Assembly: GCA_007050885.1 (NCBI GenBank)
Contig: SMYQ01000048.1
Location: forward strand, 1 to 40,642
Source of the DNA: Candidatus Bathyarchaeota archaeon
GTDB lineage: Archaea > Thermoproteota > Bathyarchaeia > 40CM-2-53-6 > RBG-13-38-9
DNA length: 40,642 nucleotides
Direction of reading: 5' to 3'
The notes below the pieces were generated by a model that did not search any database, had not been told where the DNA came from, and saw only the letters and a program-made list of their open reading frames with translations. A program made the position numbers and the translations under genes. Every line of letters begins with the position of its first letter. The stretch's first letter is position 1. Below are positions 1-8,031 of this stretch, one piece after another.

Positions 1-177
1 GGTGCAGCTGTAATGATGGTACTTCCAAATGATGTTAAACATTTACGTCTCGCAGAGAAGAAAGGACTGGGAAAATGTGAGCTGAATCAGATAGAGATAC
101 TTGGTGAACCTATAGAGAATGTGAAAAAGAAGTTTAGAAGATCCTTTTCATCCAAATTCCTACGCCACGTAGGTTAA
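1..177 (+). CDS. C-terminal end of a DUF362-like protein (partial)
   Basis: Frame 1 is open from the first base and ends at TAA 175-177, giving 58 residues of a protein whose start lies outside the window. The segment VMMVLPNDVKHLRLAEKKGL followed by LNQIEILGEPIENVKKKFRR resembles the C-terminal end of DUF362 (ferredoxin-linked, function unknown) proteins, where a helix with HIRLAAEKGLG precedes a short strand reading V.GEPIE. No iron-sulfur cysteines fall in the visible part. The assignment rests only on this tail, so it is tentative. The next gene begins 64 bases later on the same strand. Confidence 0.55.
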   Translation, partial: GAAVMMVLPNDVKHLRLAEKKGLGKCELNQIEILGEPIENVKKKFRRSFSSKFLRHVG

Positions 178-241
178 GAAAGCGCGCGCTACAGACCCTA
201 AATATTATCAAAAACAAAAAGATCAGGACGGTAGTTTTGTT

Positions 242-703
242 ATGTCAGAGAGTCAAATTGAGAAGATTTTTGGAGCCATGATTGAAGAAGAAGTCAGAAG
301 TCTAAATTACCATTTACCAAAAACAAGAAAGCCCCTAAAGATTCTACTTAAAGAGAAAACTCCGTCAGTTGAAACTCAAGATGGAAGATCTATATTAATG
401 AAGAAAGAAGAAATTGCGAAATTATCTGAAATTGTACCTTCACATCTTCAGGATAAAATTCAACTTCCTATTATCATACAAAGAAGATTTGACCTTGGAA
501 AATCCATCTATACAGTAATAGGAAACAGACTCGAAGAGTTCACTTTAAAAAAAGCTCTTGAACTAAATGATCACGATTTTACTGAATATGAGAAAGAGGA
601 ACCATTTCATATTTTCAAACCATACTTATCGGAATTAATTCGTATGTTTCACACTCTAATTGTAATAGGTTTTGGAAAGCCGGAATCTCTTTCCGAGCTA
701 TAA
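242..703 (+). CDS. UPF0216 / DUF61 family protein
   Basis: A 153-residue soluble protein matching the archaeal UPF0216 (DUF61) family: EEEVRSLNYHLPKTRKPLKI near the N-terminus, then the DGR..MKKEEI segment and LPIIIQRR, all in family order and at the usual length. Its function is unknown. The start is an ATG. The 3' end overlaps the convergent rnhB gene by six bases (698-703). No catalytic motif or membrane segment is visible. Family membership is fairly certain; nothing in the context suggests a substrate. Confidence 0.8.
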   Translation: MSESQIEKIFGAMIEEEVRSLNYHLPKTRKPLKILLKEKTPSVETQDGRSILMKKEEIAKLSEIVPSHLQDKIQLPIIIQRRFDLGKSIYTVIGNRLEEFTLKKALELNDHDFTEYEKEEPFHIFKPYLSELIRMFHTLIVIGFGKPESLSEL

Positions 704-1364
704 TTCAGACTCTAAATTCTTGAAAGTTTTCCAAGTTCTTCTTATAATTGGCAGATTACATCCATCAGTCATGATCCATTTCTTTACAAATGTTCTAGTC
801 TTTGGATCTGATGGATATCCGGAACCAAAATCACCGTAAGTCTCATGGAGATCTTCAATTACCTCATCTCTTTTCTGCTTGGCAATGATCGATGCTGCAG
901 AGACGATAGGGTATTTTTGATCTGCTTTATGTTCGGAAATGATTTTCATTGGTAGACTTAGCTTCTGAATTATTTGACATGCAAATCTTTCAGGACTTCT
1001 ATCTGGAGCATCAACATATGCTATATCAGGTTTTAGTCTATCTAGAATTTTCGCTACGAATTTCACTTCCAGTTGATTTAATCGTTTTAATGGTTTTCCC
1101 CTAAGAACAATTGAATCTATCTCTTGAGGCGTTATCTCGAATAGCACATGTTCTTTTGCAAGACTGATTATTTTTGGTGTTAGAATTTCACGTGATTTTC
1201 TTGTGTGAAGTTTTGAGTCTTTGATTCCTAGATTAGAAAGTCGAGAAACTTTAGTTTCATTAATAATTAATCCTGCAATTACTAGTGGACCTATAATTGG
1301 ACCTTTTGGGAAGCCAAATGTTTGACTTTCTCCCAGCCTCGTCCACGCCAGCGATGTAGACTAT
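698..1364 (-). CDS. rnhB: Ribonuclease HII, interrupted by a 25-nt BHB intron
   Basis: RNase HII cleaves RNA in RNA-DNA hybrids and removes misincorporated ribonucleotides. Exon 1 (1364-1330) encodes IVYIAGVDEAG and the first two bases of an Arg codon; exon 2 (1304-698) completes Arg and continues GPIIGPLVIAG. The join gives the canonical GVDEAGRGPIIGPLV. Other catalytic residues are the Asp in YVDAPD and in GYPSDPKT; the spliced protein has about 213 residues, normal for archaea. Without splicing the frame stops after about 28 codons, so the product would lack all the downstream acidic residues. The start is unusual: TAG lies just upstream and no ATG, GTG or TTG precedes the first beta-strand. 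AUA at 1364 sits 9 nt after GGAGG (1378-1374). GTG at 1346 is possible but would delete the strand holding the catalytic Asp. It lies downstream of the THEP1 gene on the same strand. Confidence 0.9.
1305..1329 (-). other. BHB intron inside rnhB mRNA (25 nt)
   Basis: Minus strand reads exon TGGG (1335-1332), bulge AGA (1331-1329), inner helix AAGTC (1328-1324), loop of 8, GGCTT (1315-1311), CCCA (1310-1307), bulge AAA (1306-1304), then exon GGT. TGGG pairs perfectly with CCCA and AAGTC pairs with GGCTT (one G-U). Cutting after the second base of each bulge, the archaeal tRNA endonuclease rule, removes exactly 25 nt and restores AGA GGT (Arg-Gly) of DEAGRG. The outer helix is weak. The geometry and the exact frame repair argue strongly against a random indel. 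Confidence 0.88.
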
Positions 1365-1430
1365 CTAAATTACCCTCCAATCAGCCCCATGATAAATCTC
1401 TTGAATTCAATATTACTAAAAATATTCGAT

Positions 1431-1985
1431 TCAATATTTCTTTTCAATTATTTTCAAAATTTCCTTCGATATTTTATCAATCTGAATATTCCGATTCTCA
1501 TATGTTATTTCAATGATCTTAGGAAGATCAGTAAGATCTAGGATTTTCATGAGATTATTGCATAATTTGAATTGGACTGTTCCTAAGAATGGTTTGCTTC
1601 CACGAATTGCCATAGCTACGGTCTTTCTAAAATGTACACTAGTAATTTCCATAGGTCCAGTTTCATCAACGACAACTAAATCGATTTCTGGCCGGTTCAA
1701 GCTGTTTGTTATTGCAGCAACTCCAACTTCATCTAGATCCTCGACATTGACTACATACTTTCCTATTTTACTACCTTTCTTTAAATTAGTGTGCGCAAGA
1801 ATTCCTTTCTTGCCAGTATGAATATCTAATATCTCAAATCCAAGGCGTTTTTGTTTATCTCTAATTTCTTTAGTCATCATACCTCCAACAATGTATCCTC
1901 TGTCTTTAACAATTTCAACAACATTTGAGATTAAAGTGGTCTTACCTATACCAGGCATGCCTGTAACCATTATTGCTTCATACAT
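1431..1985 (-). CDS. THEP1-type nucleoside-triphosphatase
   Basis: A 184-residue P-loop NTPase of the archaeal THEP1 family (NTPase hydrolysing nucleoside triphosphates in vitro; cellular role unclear). The Walker A motif is GMPGIGKTT near residues 9-17, followed by GGMMTKEIRD, family-typical GFEILDI and the Walker B strand LVVVDETGPME. I chose ATG 1985 because a GAGGT site lies 9 nt upstream; the in-frame ATG at 1994 directly abuts that site. The gene precedes rnhB on the same strand with a gap of about 65 bases and is divergent from trm1. Confidence 0.85.
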   Translation of the reverse strand: MYEAIMVTGMPGIGKTTLISNVVEIVKDRGYIVGGMMTKEIRDKQKRLGFEILDIHTGKKGILAHTNLKKGSKIGKYVVNVEDLDEVGVAAITNSLNRPEIDLVVVDETGPMEITSVHFRKTVAMAIRGSKPFLGTVQFKLCNNLMKILDLTDLPKIIEITYENRNIQIDKISKEILKIIEKKY

Positions 1986-2082
1986 AATCGCCATACCTCA
2001 TTCTGTCACAGCATTTATCAAGACTTTTTGAAGTCAATATTGATACTAGAAAGTTTATGAGTCAGACCTGAGGTGTGCAGCC

Positions 2083-3252
2083 ATTCATTCCACATTACCC
2101 TTCAAGACTAAGAGTGTTATTGAGGGGTCAATTAAATTAGTTCTGCCTACAGAGTCTGATCAAAAACCTGCGGATCCAAATGTTTTCTACAATCCCCGAA
2201 TGAGCCTGAATCGTGACATTTCAGTATTGGCTGCTCAGTGCTTTCAATCCCATCTTCAAAGATCAATTAGAATTGCTGATCCTCTAACTGGATCTGGAAT
2301 TCGAGGTCTGAGATACGCAGCTGAAGTAGACTCGAATTCTGTGCTATTAAATGATATAGAACCCGATGCTGTTTTGTTTGCTCTCCATAATATGTTGAAT
2401 AACAATCTTCAGGATAAGACTGATATTCAATGCATGGATGCGAATATCTTCCTGAATTTACATTCTATACCTGGTAAGAGACTAGATTTGATAGACCTTG
2501 ATCCTTATGGATCACCTGTAACATACATAGATTCAGCTTTAAGAGCCTTGATTAATGGAGGTTTTTTAGCCATAACGGCAACTGATATGGCTGTTCTATG
2601 TGGAGCCAAGCCTCGTTCTTGCTTGAGAAAATATGGGGGAAAACCCCTCAGAAGTGAGTATTCACGAGAAGTTGCTTTAAGACTTCTTTTCGGTTCTGTT
2701 GTGACATCAGCTTGTAAACAAGACATGACAGTTAACGCAAAGTTTTCCCATAGCACAGATCATTATATTCGCCTCTTCGTAAATGTAAATCGTTCAGCCA
2801 TAGAAGCAAATAATACACTCGCCGAAATGGGGTATATTTTACATTGCTTTCATTGTCTTAATAGAATGATTTTAAAAGATCCTGCTAAACGTGGAAGATG
2901 TTCCATATGTGACAGTTCCACTGCTCTGGCTGGCCCATTGTATTTGGGCAGATTGACCGACCCAGAATTCTGTCTTAACATGATAGCCTCAGCTAATAGT
3001 TTAAACAAGAAGTCTAATCGATTATCGAAAATTCTTTCTCTTATTAAAGATGAAGTTGAAGCTCCGCCAACATACTATACTGTTGATTCAATTTGTCATC
3101 GACTCCATAAAGCACCTCCCAGTCCGAATCGGGTAATTGAAGATCTAAAATCTCAGGATTATTATGCAACAAATACTCACTTTGACGGTGGAGGCTTTAA
3201 GACAAATGCTACTATCAAAGACATCATATCTGTAATGAATAAACTTAATTGA
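2083..3252 (+). CDS. trm1: tRNA (guanine-26 N2)-dimethyltransferase Trm1
   Basis: Trm1 makes N2,N2-dimethylguanosine at position 26 of tRNA using SAM. The ORF shows VFYNPRMSLNRDIS, the SAM loop DPLTGSGIRGLRYAAEV, the catalytic-type LIDLDPYGSP and a C-terminal zinc ribbon (CFHC...CSIC). An ATG occurs only at 2200, but the conserved N-terminal strand VIEGSIKLVLP and VFYNPRM lie upstream in the same open frame, so the true start is earlier. No ATG, GTG or TTG exists there. AUU at 2083 stands 7 nt after GAGGTG (2070-2075) and gives 389 residues. The gene overlaps the convergent rlmE by eight bases. Function is certain; the start codon is inference. Confidence 0.9.
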   Translation: MHSTLPFKTKSVIEGSIKLVLPTESDQKPADPNVFYNPRMSLNRDISVLAAQCFQSHLQRSIRIADPLTGSGIRGLRYAAEVDSNSVLLNDIEPDAVLFALHNMLNNNLQDKTDIQCMDANIFLNLHSIPGKRLDLIDLDPYGSPVTYIDSALRALINGGFLAITATDMAVLCGAKPRSCLRKYGGKPLRSEYSREVALRLLFGSVVTSACKQDMTVNAKFSHSTDHYIRLFVNVNRSAIEANNTLAEMGYILHCFHCLNRMILKDPAKRGRCSICDSSTALAGPLYLGRLTDPEFCLNMIASANSLNKKSNRLSKILSLIKDEVEAPPTYYTVDSICHRLHKAPPSPNRVIEDLKSQDYYATNTHFDGGGFKTNATIKDIISVMNKLN

Positions 3253-3877
3253 GTTCAACTTTTTTCCTTTTAAAACCTAGACCTAAAACATATAATTCTG
3301 AACTGGTGGCTCTAGATGCCTTCGGTTTGATAATCCTTGTCTGTCGAAAATTTTTCTTAAATTCTTTAATAAAAGGTTTTAATTCCTTTCCTTGGAAGAC
3401 CTTAATTAGTAAATTCCCATCGGGTTTTAAAAATTTCTTAGTTATTTGCAGCGATCTTTTCGCTAAATGAATTTGTCGGAAGTGATCTAGCTCCCAGGTA
3501 CCTGAGACGTCAGGTGCTATATCTGAGACAATTACATCAACATTTACTGGCAATTTCTTCATCAGATATTCGATAGCTGAAGTTGAAGTTATATCTAACT
3601 CAATAAAATCAGTTAGTGGACTATCTAAAGGTTCAATAGGTTGGATATCGATTGCAAATACATATCCTTGATTTCCAACAGTCTCAATTAATACTTGGGT
3701 CCAGCCTCCAGGGGCAGCACCCAGATCAACTACCTGATCTCTTTTTCTGACGAACCTATAGCTTTTGATTATCTGAGAGAGCTTGAAAGCCGCCCGGCTA
3801 CGGTACCCTCTCTCTTTTGCAAGCTTGAAATAATGATCTTTGCGTCTTTGCTCGATCCACGAAGAACTTTTTCTCAA
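3245..3877 (-). CDS. rlmE: 23S rRNA 2'-O-methyltransferase RlmE/FtsJ
   Basis: A 210-residue RrmJ/FtsJ methyltransferase that methylates the 2'-hydroxyl of a U in the 23S rRNA A-loop. RSRAAFKLSQI carries the first catalytic Lys, VDLGAAPGGWTQ is the SAM-binding motif I, VSDIAPDVSGTWELDH holds the catalytic Asp, and LLIKVF supplies the second Lys; the final Glu is in SSELYVLG. The start is TTG at 3877 with no ribosome binding site; a TATA-like CTTTATACGC lies at 3900-3891, so the message is probably leaderless. It converges on trm1. Confidence 0.92.
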   Translation of the reverse strand: MRKSSSWIEQRRKDHYFKLAKERGYRSRAAFKLSQIIKSYRFVRKRDQVVDLGAAPGGWTQVLIETVGNQGYVFAIDIQPIEPLDSPLTDFIELDITSTSAIEYLMKKLPVNVDVIVSDIAPDVSGTWELDHFRQIHLAKRSLQITKKFLKPDGNLLIKVFQGKELKPFIKEFKKNFRQTRIIKPKASRATSSELYVLGLGFKRKKVELN

Positions 3878-4098
3878 TGTTCAAACTTATGCGTATAAAG
3901 GACATTTCTTTTAATATTGTCGCATTTCATAAAACCAATTTTTATCATATTAATAAATTCTCTTTTCGTGCTGTTTATAGATTAGAATAACCACTCCAGC
4001 ATGTAAGAGAACCAGAATCATACGAAGAATGCACATTAAAAATAATCGAAATTAAATATGCCCTATTTCCCCAGCACCCTAAACTATTTAGGCAATTT

Positions 4099-4461
4099 CT
4101 ATTCAGAGTTGTTTATCGCCAGATTCTTAAGCCAAAAAGTTAGTTTATTACACTTATTGGGAGAGACTGTTCCAGCCTCACTACATCTATTCTCAAAATC
4201 ACAGAAGGAACATGGAATTGCGATTATCGTTTCGACCTTGGGAATTCGCCTCTTAGCTGAAACCCTATATGTCCATCTGCCATCAAAAAGCTCTTTCTTA
4301 CGCTGAATTAGTTTCTTTCTCTCAAGCCTCAGAATTGCTCTTGAGCCTTCACGACTATCAGCCGTAATAGTTTTCCAGAGCTCTGACTGAATTACTCCGC
4401 CTTCACCAGCGTTCATAACTATGTTAAGAACGTCCTGTTCTGTTGTCCCTCGTCTCGCCAA
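4099..4461 (-). CDS. TFE-beta / Rpc34-type winged-helix Fe-S factor
   Basis: A 120-residue protein with an N-terminal winged helix (LNIVMNAGEGGVIQSELWK through RAILRLERKKLIQRKK) followed by a cysteine cluster CSFC-(5)-C-(10)-C ending SPNKCNKLTFWL. This arrangement matches the archaeal orthologues of RNA polymerase III subunit Rpc34, called TFE-beta in Crenarchaeota, whose four cysteines bind a 4Fe-4S cluster. The factor acts with TFE-alpha in promoter opening. It is short but contains both expected parts. About 130 bases separate it from cysS upstream. A generic helix-turn-helix regulator is the alternative, but the C-terminal cysteine pattern favours TFE-beta. Confidence 0.75.
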   Translation of the reverse strand: MARRGTTEQDVLNIVMNAGEGGVIQSELWKTITADSREGSRAILRLERKKLIQRKKELFDGRWTYRVSAKRRIPKVETIIAIPCSFCDFENRCSEAGTVSPNKCNKLTFWLKNLAINNSE

Positions 4462-4593
4462 AAAATCACCGTTGGTGGATCAATAATTATGTGTCAAGAC
4501 TATTAAATGTTAAAAAGTCAGCAGAATGACTTTGTTGAATTTCTTATACTAAACATTAAGAAAAGACTGATCTGCGACATTTAGATGCATATG

Positions 4594-6009
4594 TTACTTA
4601 ACTCGTTGCCATTTTGTTCCTTCTGGCGAATCTTCGATAGATATATTCATAGAACTTAGTTTTTCTCTTATTCTATCTGCAGCCTTCCAATCATTTCTCT
4701 TTCTCGCTTCATCTCTTAGTTCAATAATCAGCTCTACACAGTCTTCGAGCGCTTTGGGTTCAGAAGTAGCAACACGTTCAAGATTAACCCCGAAAACAGT
4801 ACAGAAATCATCAAGAATTTGGATACTTTCAGAAATAACCCTGACATTAGGATCTTCTTTGACATATGTTTCTAATTTTTTAGAAAAAGATATCATGACA
4901 GATAGTGCAACCGGTGTGTTGAAATCATCATCCATTGCTTCCATAAACTTATTCTTGTGACTCCGGATATCATCTAAGTAATTCGAGTCTTTATTTTTCC
5001 CGTTCGATCTCTTTATGTCAAGCGCATTTTTTGCCATATTATATGCATTTGATATTGTTCGAAAATTTCCTCTAGCGTTTTCTAGATTCTTCTCATTGTA
5101 ATCAATAGGGCTTCGATAATGGCTTGAAGCAAAGAATATTCGTAAAACATTGAAGTCATATTTTTGCAAGATCTCTTTTATTGTTACAAAGTTGCCAAGA
5201 GATTTAGACATCTTATGTCCTCTTACATTAACCAAACCAGTATGGATCCAATATTTGACTAGAGGTTTTTTCCCAGTAACGGCCTCGGCTTGTGCGATTT
5301 CTGCTTCATGATGAGGAAAAACTAGCTCAAGAGCCCCTCCGTGAATGTCATATTGTGGTCCAAAGTAGGTTTCGGTTATAGCTGTATCCTCAATATGCCA
5401 TCCAGGTCTTCCCCATCCCCAGGGACTATTCCAACCTAGCTCATCTTTGTTTCGACTCTTCCATAATGAAAAATCACTGGGATCTTTCTTTCTTGGGTCG
5501 GGTTCGATTCTATGTTTTTGAAGTTCTTCAGGTTTCTGTCCAGATAATCTACCATAATCTGGAAACTCTGCAATTGTAAAATAGATATCTCCGTTTACTC
5601 GATAGGCATAACCTTTCTCTAGAAGTCTTTGTATCTGATCAATCATTTCCGGAATATGTTCTGACGCTTTTGCAAAAAGATTTGTAGATAACATATTTAG
5701 TGAGGACATATCATCTAGAAATTCTTTGTTGAAATTTTTCGAAAGCTCCAATGGATTTATTTTTCTCTGTTTTGCTCTTTCGATTATTTTATCGTCGACA
5801 TCAGTTATGTTCATCAGGTAAAAAAGGCTAAATCCCTTATATCTCAAGTATCTTGCGATCACATCATATGCAAGATATGTTCTTGCATGTCCAATATGGG
5901 CATGATCATAGACTGTCGGACCGCACACAAACATATTTACTCTATTTTCATGAATGGGTTTGAATTCTTCCTCTGTCCCACTCATCGTATTCATTACTCG
6001 AAATACCAT
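4594..6009 (-). CDS. cysS: Cysteinyl-tRNA synthetase
   Basis: A 471-residue class I aminoacyl-tRNA synthetase that charges tRNA-Cys. It shows FVCGPTVYDHAHIGHARTYL with the HIGH motif and first zinc Cys, KMSKSLGN as the KMSKS loop, PHHEAEIAQ with zinc-binding histidines, and a C-terminal DALR-type helical domain. At the second zinc ligand, where bacterial enzymes have GWHIECSAM, this protein has GWHIEDTAI, so Asp replaces Cys; I believe this occurs in other archaeal members. Length is normal. The start ATG has no clear ribosome binding site and may be leaderless. Confidence 0.95.
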   Translation of the reverse strand: MVFRVMNTMSGTEEEFKPIHENRVNMFVCGPTVYDHAHIGHARTYLAYDVIARYLRYKGFSLFYLMNITDVDDKIIERAKQRKINPLELSKNFNKEFLDDMSSLNMLSTNLFAKASEHIPEMIDQIQRLLEKGYAYRVNGDIYFTIAEFPDYGRLSGQKPEELQKHRIEPDPRKKDPSDFSLWKSRNKDELGWNSPWGWGRPGWHIEDTAITETYFGPQYDIHGGALELVFPHHEAEIAQAEAVTGKKPLVKYWIHTGLVNVRGHKMSKSLGNFVTIKEILQKYDFNVLRIFFASSHYRSPIDYNEKNLENARGNFRTISNAYNMAKNALDIKRSNGKNKDSNYLDDIRSHKNKFMEAMDDDFNTPVALSVMISFSKKLETYVKEDPNVRVISESIQILDDFCTVFGVNLERVATSEPKALEDCVELIIELRDEARKRNDWKAADRIREKLSSMNISIEDSPEGTKWQRVK

Positions 6010-6049
6010 TCTATTATGACGCCTGCCGATACTGTATTAATTCAAAGGC

Positions 6050-6541
6050 TTAAAGTTTGTATCCGAGTTTCCTTAAAAGCGATTTTCTTTCCGCAACTTC
6101 CTTCTCAGTTTCAATACCTTTAGGAGGACTTCCATCAATTACTCCCATAATTCCTCTACCCAAATTACTCTCAGCCAATATCACTTCAACTGGATTTGCA
6201 GTTGCACAATAGATGTTACATACTTCTGGAACATTTTTTATTGAATTTAGGATATTTATGGGGTAGAGATTTCTTAGCATAACAATGAATGTATGACCTG
6301 CTGAAATATTCAACATATTTTTGACTGCCAAATCAATAAGCTCAGGATCATTACCAGATCTTCTTATCAAGCATGGACCCGAAGATTCACAGAATGCGAT
6401 TCCAAATTTTGCGCCAGGAACTCCTCCCGATATGGCTTCATGGAGATCCTCAATAGTTTTGATGAAATGGCATTGTCCTAAAATAATATTCACGCCTTCT
6501 GGCCTTTCTATTTTCGTAGTGTTCCATTTAACTTCTGACAT
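6050..6541 (-). CDS. Adenosine-specific kinase (DUF355)
   Basis: A 163-residue member of COG1839, annotated as adenosine-specific kinase from structural work on archaeal homologues. Family segments visible are NIILGQCHFIKTIEDLHEA, GVPGAKFGIAFCESSGPCLI, AGHTFIVML and the C-terminal GVIDGSPPKGIE. The ATG has a good AGGAG site six bases upstream. It lies between tfb and cysS on the same strand. The physiological role of the family is not settled. Confidence 0.85.
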   Translation of the reverse strand: MSEVKWNTTKIERPEGVNIILGQCHFIKTIEDLHEAISGGVPGAKFGIAFCESSGPCLIRRSGNDPELIDLAVKNMLNISAGHTFIVMLRNLYPINILNSIKNVPEVCNIYCATANPVEVILAESNLGRGIMGVIDGSPPKGIETEKEVAERKSLLRKLGYKL

Positions 6542-6643
6542 GTTGATCTCCTAACAATGGGCATAAAATATATTTTAAAAAAAATGGATGATGATTAAAA
6601 GAAGTCGATAAGTATAGGGCTCTTCAAAATCTGATCGACTATT

Positions 6644-7600
6644 CTAAATTGGAACCTCTATTACGAGACGTTCTAGAAGTTCTTTGTACCTGTTTCGTAT
6701 TGTGACTTCAGTAACATTGGCAATCTCAGCTATCTCTCTTTGAGTTTTTCTTTCATTCGTAAGTACTGTCGCCACATAAGTTGCCGCGGCAGCGATTCCA
6801 GTTGGACCTCTACCACTTGTCAACTTGATCTTCTTTGCAGTCTCAAGAATCTTTATCGCTATTGCTTCAGCCCGACCCGATATAATTAGTTTGTTTGAGA
6901 ATCGCGCAGCATAGTGTCTACTTGTGGAGGGCGGAACAAAGGTTCCCAGTTCTCTAACCATGAATCTATAACTTCTTCCAACATCTTTTTTGTTGAGGCC
7001 TGCGGCTTCAGCGATTTCTTCAAGGGTTCTAGCTATTCCACATTGACGACACGACATATAGATGGCGGCGGCAGTAACATTATGGATGGACCTCCCTCTT
7101 ATCAATCGTTTCTTTATGGCTTTTCTGTAGATGACTGAAGCAGTTTCGAGAATGTTCTTGGGAAGATTGAGACTTGAGGATAGTTTACTTAGATCTGAAA
7201 GAGCAACTGCGAGATTTCTCTCAGTAGCATCTGAGACTCTAACTCTTCTCTGCCATTTCCTTAAGGTGTAGAGTTCAACTCTCTGTGAAGAGGATAATTT
7301 CTTGCCTGAGGTCCCTCTATTTTGCCAGTCAATTGTCGTTGAGAGACCTTTATCATGGATTGTGAATGTCATAGGAGCGCCTACTCTCGCTCTTCGAGTT
7401 CTTTGCTCATCATCAAATGCTCGCCACTCAGGGGTCGTGTCAGCAATTTTTTCTGTGACGACACAGCCACAACCCATGCAGACTAACTCGGCAGCCTCAT
7501 AATCTCTCATGAGTTTAGCTTTACCACATTCAGGACAAGTGCGAACCTTTTGGCTAGTTTCTTCGACTTCACTTGATGTCGGATTATTTTCCTTGGACAC
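6644..7600 (-). CDS. tfb: Transcription initiation factor TFB
   Basis: TFB, the archaeal TFIIB, bridges TBP-bound promoters and RNA polymerase. The 318-residue protein has an N-terminal zinc ribbon CPEC...CMGC (about residues 18-44), the B-reader/linker stretch WRAFDDEQRTRRARVGAP, then two cyclin-fold repeats (about 115-210 and 215-310) ending with a helix-turn-helix for BRE contact (EIAEIANVTEVTIRNRY). Start is GTG at 7600 after GGTG. It follows gar1 by ten bases, the conserved archaeal gar1-tfb pairing, so the two are probably co-transcribed. Confidence 0.97.
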   Translation of the reverse strand: MSKENNPTSSEVEETSQKVRTCPECGKAKLMRDYEAAELVCMGCGCVVTEKIADTTPEWRAFDDEQRTRRARVGAPMTFTIHDKGLSTTIDWQNRGTSGKKLSSSQRVELYTLRKWQRRVRVSDATERNLAVALSDLSKLSSSLNLPKNILETASVIYRKAIKKRLIRGRSIHNVTAAAIYMSCRQCGIARTLEEIAEAAGLNKKDVGRSYRFMVRELGTFVPPSTSRHYAARFSNKLIISGRAEAIAIKILETAKKIKLTSGRGPTGIAAAATYVATVLTNERKTQREIAEIANVTEVTIRNRYKELLERLVIEVPI

Positions 7601-7609
7601 GTGACACCA

Positions 7610-7810
7610 CTATTCTGAGTATACTACTTTTCCAACAAGCGATAATGGGTCGGATACCTTTGGAGTTATCGATATATAGGGGCTATTAACTGGCCCGAAA
7701 ATGTCTTGTATCTTCCCAACCTCTCTAAGCTTGCTATTAAATACTCTTTCTCCAAGTCTCAAATTAATGTCCGAATTAAGTCTCAAAATTAATTTTCCAT
7801 TCTTCGACAT
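7610..7810 (-). CDS. gar1: H/ACA RNP protein Gar1
   Basis: A 66-residue Gar1-type beta-barrel protein of the H/ACA pseudouridylation complex. Recognisable features are GERVFNSKLREVGKIQDIFG, then PYISI and the closing LVGKVVY. I list ATG 7810. A strong AGGAGG lies 18 nt upstream of it, which is too far. At 9 nt from that site stands an in-frame AUC (7819), and the in-frame TTG at 7837 overlaps the site, so the true start is uncertain. It is paired with tfb. Confidence 0.85.
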   Translation of the reverse strand: MSKNGKLILRLNSDINLRLGERVFNSKLREVGKIQDIFGPVNSPYISITPKVSDPLSLVGKVVYSE

Positions 7811-7899
7811 ATGTAAGATGTTATTAAGCCTCCTCAAAAATCCACACTTTTTACATTAACAAGAAATCGATTGGCAGTTGAAACTATATTAACGTAGCG

Positions 7900-7930
7900 T
7901 TACTTTACAAGTTAAAAAAAACTAAAGTAA
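7900..7930. repeat. Inverted repeat with poly-T, possible moeA terminator
   Basis: TTACTTTA at 7900-7907 is the exact reverse complement of TAAAGTAA at 7923-7930, separated by 15 bases holding a run of A (T on the minus strand). It lies about 100 bases downstream of the moeA stop and upstream of gar1. A terminator for the moeA message or an operator for gar1-tfb are both possible. The rest of this 220-base gap is AT-rich with no further signal that I can support. Confidence 0.35.
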
Positions 7931-8031
7931 ATTCAAAATATTTTCACAGAAAAGAATTACCCTCACTTGTTACAATTTTTATTGAATCTAAATGCGTTAA
8001 TCCATTTCGACAGCTCGTCAACCATCAAACA

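Noticed and set aside
1305..1329. Frameshift in rnhB as a pseudogene or sequencing error
   Set aside because: The insert is exactly the length predicted from the BHB cut sites, the restored junction is the canonical motif, and the rest of the gene shows no decay. Read data would still be a useful check.
6588..6634. C/D box sRNA candidate (ATGATGA ... CTGA, plus strand)
   Set aside because: Box C and D are present at a plausible distance, but there is no convincing D'/C' pair or terminal stem.
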